Assembly (NCBI GenBank): GCA_964017195.1
Contig: OZ024892.1
Span: forward strand, 20,824,889-20,888,888
Direction of reading: 5' to 3'
DNA from: Siderastrea radians
Lineage: Eukaryota; Cnidaria; Anthozoa; Scleractinia; Rhizangiidae
Length of the DNA: 64,000 nucleotides
Shown: piece after piece, positions 60,630 to 64,000 of the stretch
Numbering within the stretch: the stretch's first letter is position 1
Layout: the number at the start of each line of letters is the position of its first letter
Translations under genes and position numbers: made by a program
The notes under the pieces: generated by a model
What the model saw: the letters and a program-made list of their open reading frames with translations, nothing else
The model's database searches: none
Told to the model about the DNA's origin: nothing

Positions 60630-60662
<33 letters not shown>

Positions 60663-60700
60663 CAATTGATTGATTGATTCATTGATAGATTCACTGATTG

Positions 60701-60734
<34 letters not shown>

Positions 60735-62703
60735 ATTTATTGAGCGCTATTTCTAGTGCTATCCAATAGCGCTTTACAATAATTTAAAAATGTCACCAAT
60801 AAAATTGATAAAAACGTAAAAATATCTGAAACATGAGAAAAATAAACTAACTAATAAAATAACTAAGCTGTAAAAATGAAAAAACTAAGAATCATTAAAA
60901 CCTTTAAATGAAACTAACTAATTAACTAACTAATTGATTTAGCTGAAAGGTTATGTCAGCAAATCTAAAATTTAACTTTATAATTTAAGAGTCAACAGAT
61001 TTATTACCACACGTCCCACAGCTCAAAGCACATTGATGTGTCATAAAAGCTGGATTCTTCGAACACTCTCCCATCTTCATCCACATAGGACACTGTTTCT
61101 CGTCACTATCCTTACACATTGCAGGCCGTCTGTTGTCTTAAAGGTGAGCATCAATTAAGAAAACAAATATGTTATTAAAAAATGAACCTTGCAGGGGAGA
61201 CGACCAGGGGAGTCGACAGTTTTTCTTCCATCTTTCCATGTTAAGGAAAACACGACATGATGGCTCACTTTGCGTTATCATACGTGACGTAACGTCAGGT
61301 TGGGCTATGTAATTATTTTATATTAAATTTGACCACAGAATAAAATGACAGTTATCCCGGAAAAATGGGGGGCGGGGGGGGGGGCTTGGCGTTATCGAAC
61401 ATTCATTTAAAAAGAAGTAATAAAGAACAAAGGAAAAACAAATTTTAATTTACACGTGTTCTTGATTGAAATCAGAATTAAATTCTGTTTTAAATATTCA
61501 GCGATGAAGGACAATATCTGTGCTGCACGCCCATCACTGACCTGATGAAGGAGTTACTGCACCCGTCGGTGGATCTGACATAAGAAAAAAAAAGAAGCGT
61601 ATAGTTTATTTAACTGTTGTTTCCTTAGAATGGTGCAAAAAAGGTAGTTTTGGTGGGAGCTGTGAAACATTTTGTCCAAATAGATCCAGAGATGGTAAAA
61701 AAATGGTGAATCGAATTTTAACGTCATATTGTAAGGAGTAGTAGCCTTAAAATCTCCCGAGCCAGGGGCTCATGTGTAAACCGCCTGACGTCCAGGTCGA
61801 AGTGAAATTTGGAAAATCAACCCACATGCCACCCACTGGAACTGAAGGCAGGTCACAGAGGTGGGAGGCGAGTGCTCTCACCACTAAGCCAACTTGCTTC
61901 CAAGAAAGTGCATTGAATATGATGTAATGGAATGAAGTTTGATGCATTGGGGCACAATGTAATGTAATGTAATGTAATGTAATGTAATGCAAGCTAGGGT
62001 AGCGTATATATCATGAACATTGAGGATGTGATCGGACGTCAACTTCCAATCAGCTTTGGTCAACTATGATTTATCCACCCACTCTACCCTTGAAATGTGA
62101 GAGAAAGGATCGGATCAGATCGGATCAGATCGCATCAGATCCGGTGAAGATCGAATAAGTAAGTGGATGACGTGAGATCACATGGCTGAGGAAGGGCGAC
62201 GCAGAAGAAAAAGAGGAAGAATAAGTAGTAGTAGTAGTAGAAGAAGAAGAAGAAAAAGAAGAAGAAGAAGAAGAAGAAGAAGAAGAAGAAGAACAGCAAC
62301 AACAACAACAACAACAACAACAGCAACAACGAAACCAAAAACAACAAAAAACAAGGCGAAGTACTTACGGCAAACTTGGCAGCTTTTCTTGCAGTACACA
62401 CGCATGTATGCACGATTGTTCTCACAACCGTTAGGCTGCATAGCCCACACCGGACAGTTTTCATTATCGTCTTTACATTCTGTTGTTTTGGAAAGAAAAA
62501 CGAAACGAATACAAGAGATTAAAGAAGCCTCCTATTTCCACCAGAGAAGGTAGAATAGGTTAAGGATAAAAGTTCAGCGTTTATCCTACCACAAGTGTCG
62601 CAGCTCCTTGCACAATGTTTGTTCATAAAGTTAGCAGTTGTCATACAGTGCCCGGCGGCCTTCCATTTGGAACAAGACACATAGTCGTCCTGACAGACTG
62701 GGC

Positions 62704-62734
<31 letters not shown>

Positions 62735-63775
62735 CAAATAAATAAATAGATAAATAAGTATGTATATAAATGAAAAAAAAAGACTCCAGCGCAAATATCG
62801 CATAAAGTCATGTCCGTAGCTTAAATACTACTAAAGGCCTAACAGCAATCAGTCATATTTAGGGAATTGGTTTAAAGAGAATGATGTCAGTCTTTACAAC
62901 GTCGCATTAAAATTAACGACCAAGGTTATGAGCTGAAACTTACAGCAAAGTCCCGCATCTATGTATACGTCATCAATGGCGATGTCAGAGTACCCAGGCA
63001 GACCAACTTGGGCAATGATTTTGATCTAAAGGCAACCAAACATCCCCAAAAATAGTTTAAGAAATGGCAAATGAAATTTAAATGCAATTTAAGAGCAAGT
63101 ACAAGCTGAGGTAAATGCCAAGAATTGACAGTCCGTCGGGTAAACAGGGCGGACTGTTTCTGTCTAAACAAATAACTGATCTGAAAGGTTTCCTTGTTCG
63201 TAAAGATCCTTCGTATGCTACCCTACATAATTGCAAGTTGTAGTAGGCCCAGTAGTCCAACAATCTGGTCAATCCGGACCGGGTGCGGTATAGGTGCCAT
63301 AAATTGGTTTAGTTATTTGGTTAAGTTCCCTAGCTTTTTGTCAAAGTTATTCAGTTTTTCTCCTTTCATGTCAATCAATGTCTAAAATCCTATTTGGATA
63401 CACAAAAACCTGCGCAGGGTTTAACTTTCGGATATTCTGTACATATTATGAACAAACTAAGTAAATCGCTTCTCTGTTTGCTAAGTAATTGTTATTATTT
63501 CATTGTTACCTTAAATTTCCTTCCCTCCGGGATATCTAAACTGGCCTCAGCTCCAATCCAGTCCAAGCCTTGATCACCAGTTTTGTAAAAAATAGTTTCT
63601 GCTGGTTTTCCATGTTCCTGTAGTACGACAAAGAGTGAGCCCATTGTAATTCCGTACATGTTGTAAAAGAACTTTATACATTGTCCACCTTTGGGGGCAG
63701 TCAGCAAAGGGCTCTCAAGTATGGCTTGATTGCCGGCTTGGGCGGGACTGGATGACTCCATGTTTAGGTAGTAAC
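59168..63775 (-). CDS. MAM domain plus five ShKT domains, secreted-type protein, 3' part
   Basis: Eight minus-strand exons with GT-AG borders and continuous phase: 63775-63510, 63025-62944, 62697-62590, 62479-62369, 61574-61542, 61136-61008, 59950-59843 and 59277-59168 (TAA at 59170-59168), about 315 residues. The first two encode most of a MAM domain, an extracellular adhesion/dimerization fold, ending VGLPGYSDIAIDDVYID. Five exons each encode one six-cysteine ShKT domain, with a 33-bp Pro/Thr linker exon after the second. ShKT modules occur in anemone potassium-channel peptides, but also widely in cnidarian extracellular proteins and astacin proteases. The MAM linkage suggests an adhesive or matrix role rather than venom. 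The 5' part, with signal peptide and any catalytic domain, lies beyond the window. Confidence 0.87.
60628..60732. repeat. (TTGA)n and (TAA)n microsatellites
   Basis: GATTGATTGATT runs from about 60632 are followed by (AAT)n at about 60702-60732, in an intron of the ShKT gene. Confidence 0.92.
61764..61904 (-). repeat. tRNA-derived SINE, same family as 18993
   Basis: The minus strand shows GGCTTAGTGGTGAGAGCACT (A-box region), GCCTCCCACCTCTGTGACC and the tail ACCTGGACGTCAGGCGG with TTTACACATGAGC, matching the 18993 copy at both ends. It is intronic in the ShKT gene. Confidence 0.8.
61955..61990 (+). repeat. (TAATG)n microsatellite
   Basis: About seven units, next to the SINE head, which may be an expanded SINE flank. 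Confidence 0.9.
62226..62334 (+). repeat. (AGA)n-(ACA)n compound microsatellite
   Basis: A purine AAG/AGA run of about 70 bp changes into (AAC)n, 35 bp inside the intron after the 62369-62479 exon. Arg/Lys-rich and Phe/Leu-rich frames here are artefacts. Confidence 0.95.
62704..62760 (+). repeat. (AAAT)n microsatellite
   Basis: Run of AAAT units immediately upstream (gene sense) of the acceptor of the 62590-62697 exon, leaving only a few bases of polypyrimidine tract. Confidence 0.95.
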
Positions 63776-64000
63776 CTGCAAAAAAAAAAAATATAAAAAA
63801 AAAAGATACCTCTTACATCACTTGGAACATGCACCTATGCATAAGATGGATTTGTATCCATCAGTTCAACTGTAAGCCAACCTTGAATAACTTTGTAATT
63901 CGCATTCAATTAGCATAATGTGGGTGCTTTGCTTTGAAGATCGTGCCATAACAACGCATAGTCCCCGTCAGTTCCTGCATCTGAAGTCCCCCCTTTCCCG

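Noticed and set aside
62135..62553. Arg-rich and Phe/Leu-rich open frames of 90-123 codons
   Set aside because: They run through the compound trinucleotide microsatellite and overlap a genuine minus-strand ShKT exon.

Overview
The window reads as animal genomic DNA, most likely from an anthozoan cnidarian such as a coral or sea anemone. The evidence is multi-exon genes with GT-AG introns, an ephrin-receptor-like multi-pass gene built from one-repeat LRR exons, a MAM gene with tandem ShKT domains, dense short inverted-repeat transposons, tRNA-derived SINEs and Crypton recombinases. Placement below Metazoa is inference.

Positions 1-32.3 kb are almost entirely nested transposons. A degraded hAT transposase runs off the left edge. 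Beside it, a Crypton (KIAA1958-like) recombinase frame is split in two (32335-32037 and 2191-2063, minus strand) by a 29.8 kb insertion (E1, 2196-32032) flanked by TTAA duplications. E1's long inverted arms were themselves hit. E2 (3423-6616, 8-bp duplication) sits in the left arm. E3 (27805-30982, TTAA duplication) sits in the right arm. Each arm preserves the empty site of the element in the other arm. E4 (7185-25509, 6-bp duplication GACTTG) lies in the middle. It carries an IS3-like DDE integrase/transposase gene and a three-exon HECT ubiquitin-ligase-like gene, both pointing inward from terminal arrays of a palindromic CTCGCTAGCGAG repeat. E4 was in turn split by a CACTA-like element (E5, 10321-19668) holding large tandem arrays, MITEs and a SINE.

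From 32.5 to 35 kb are a 2.2 kb foldback element and a perfect 82-bp-arm hairpin. From 35 to 36 kb there is an unidentified decayed reading frame. From 36.4 to 47.4 kb, eight exons on the plus strand encode the 3' part of a protein with leucine-rich repeats, ephrin-receptor-like cysteine repeats, a multi-pass membrane region and a cytoplasmic tail. One of its introns holds a second, frameshifted Crypton. From 51.7 to 54.1 kb is a two-exon IFI6/IFI27 (ISG12)-like gene with a signal peptide. From 56.4 to 57.2 kb is a decayed DIRS-like reverse transcriptase. At 58.6 kb is an isolated LRR exon. From 59.2 to 63.8 kb, eight minus-strand exons give the 3' part of a MAM plus five-ShKT secreted protein.

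All exon models were built by eye from splice signals and reading-phase continuity. Family calls are from recognition, not from searches.
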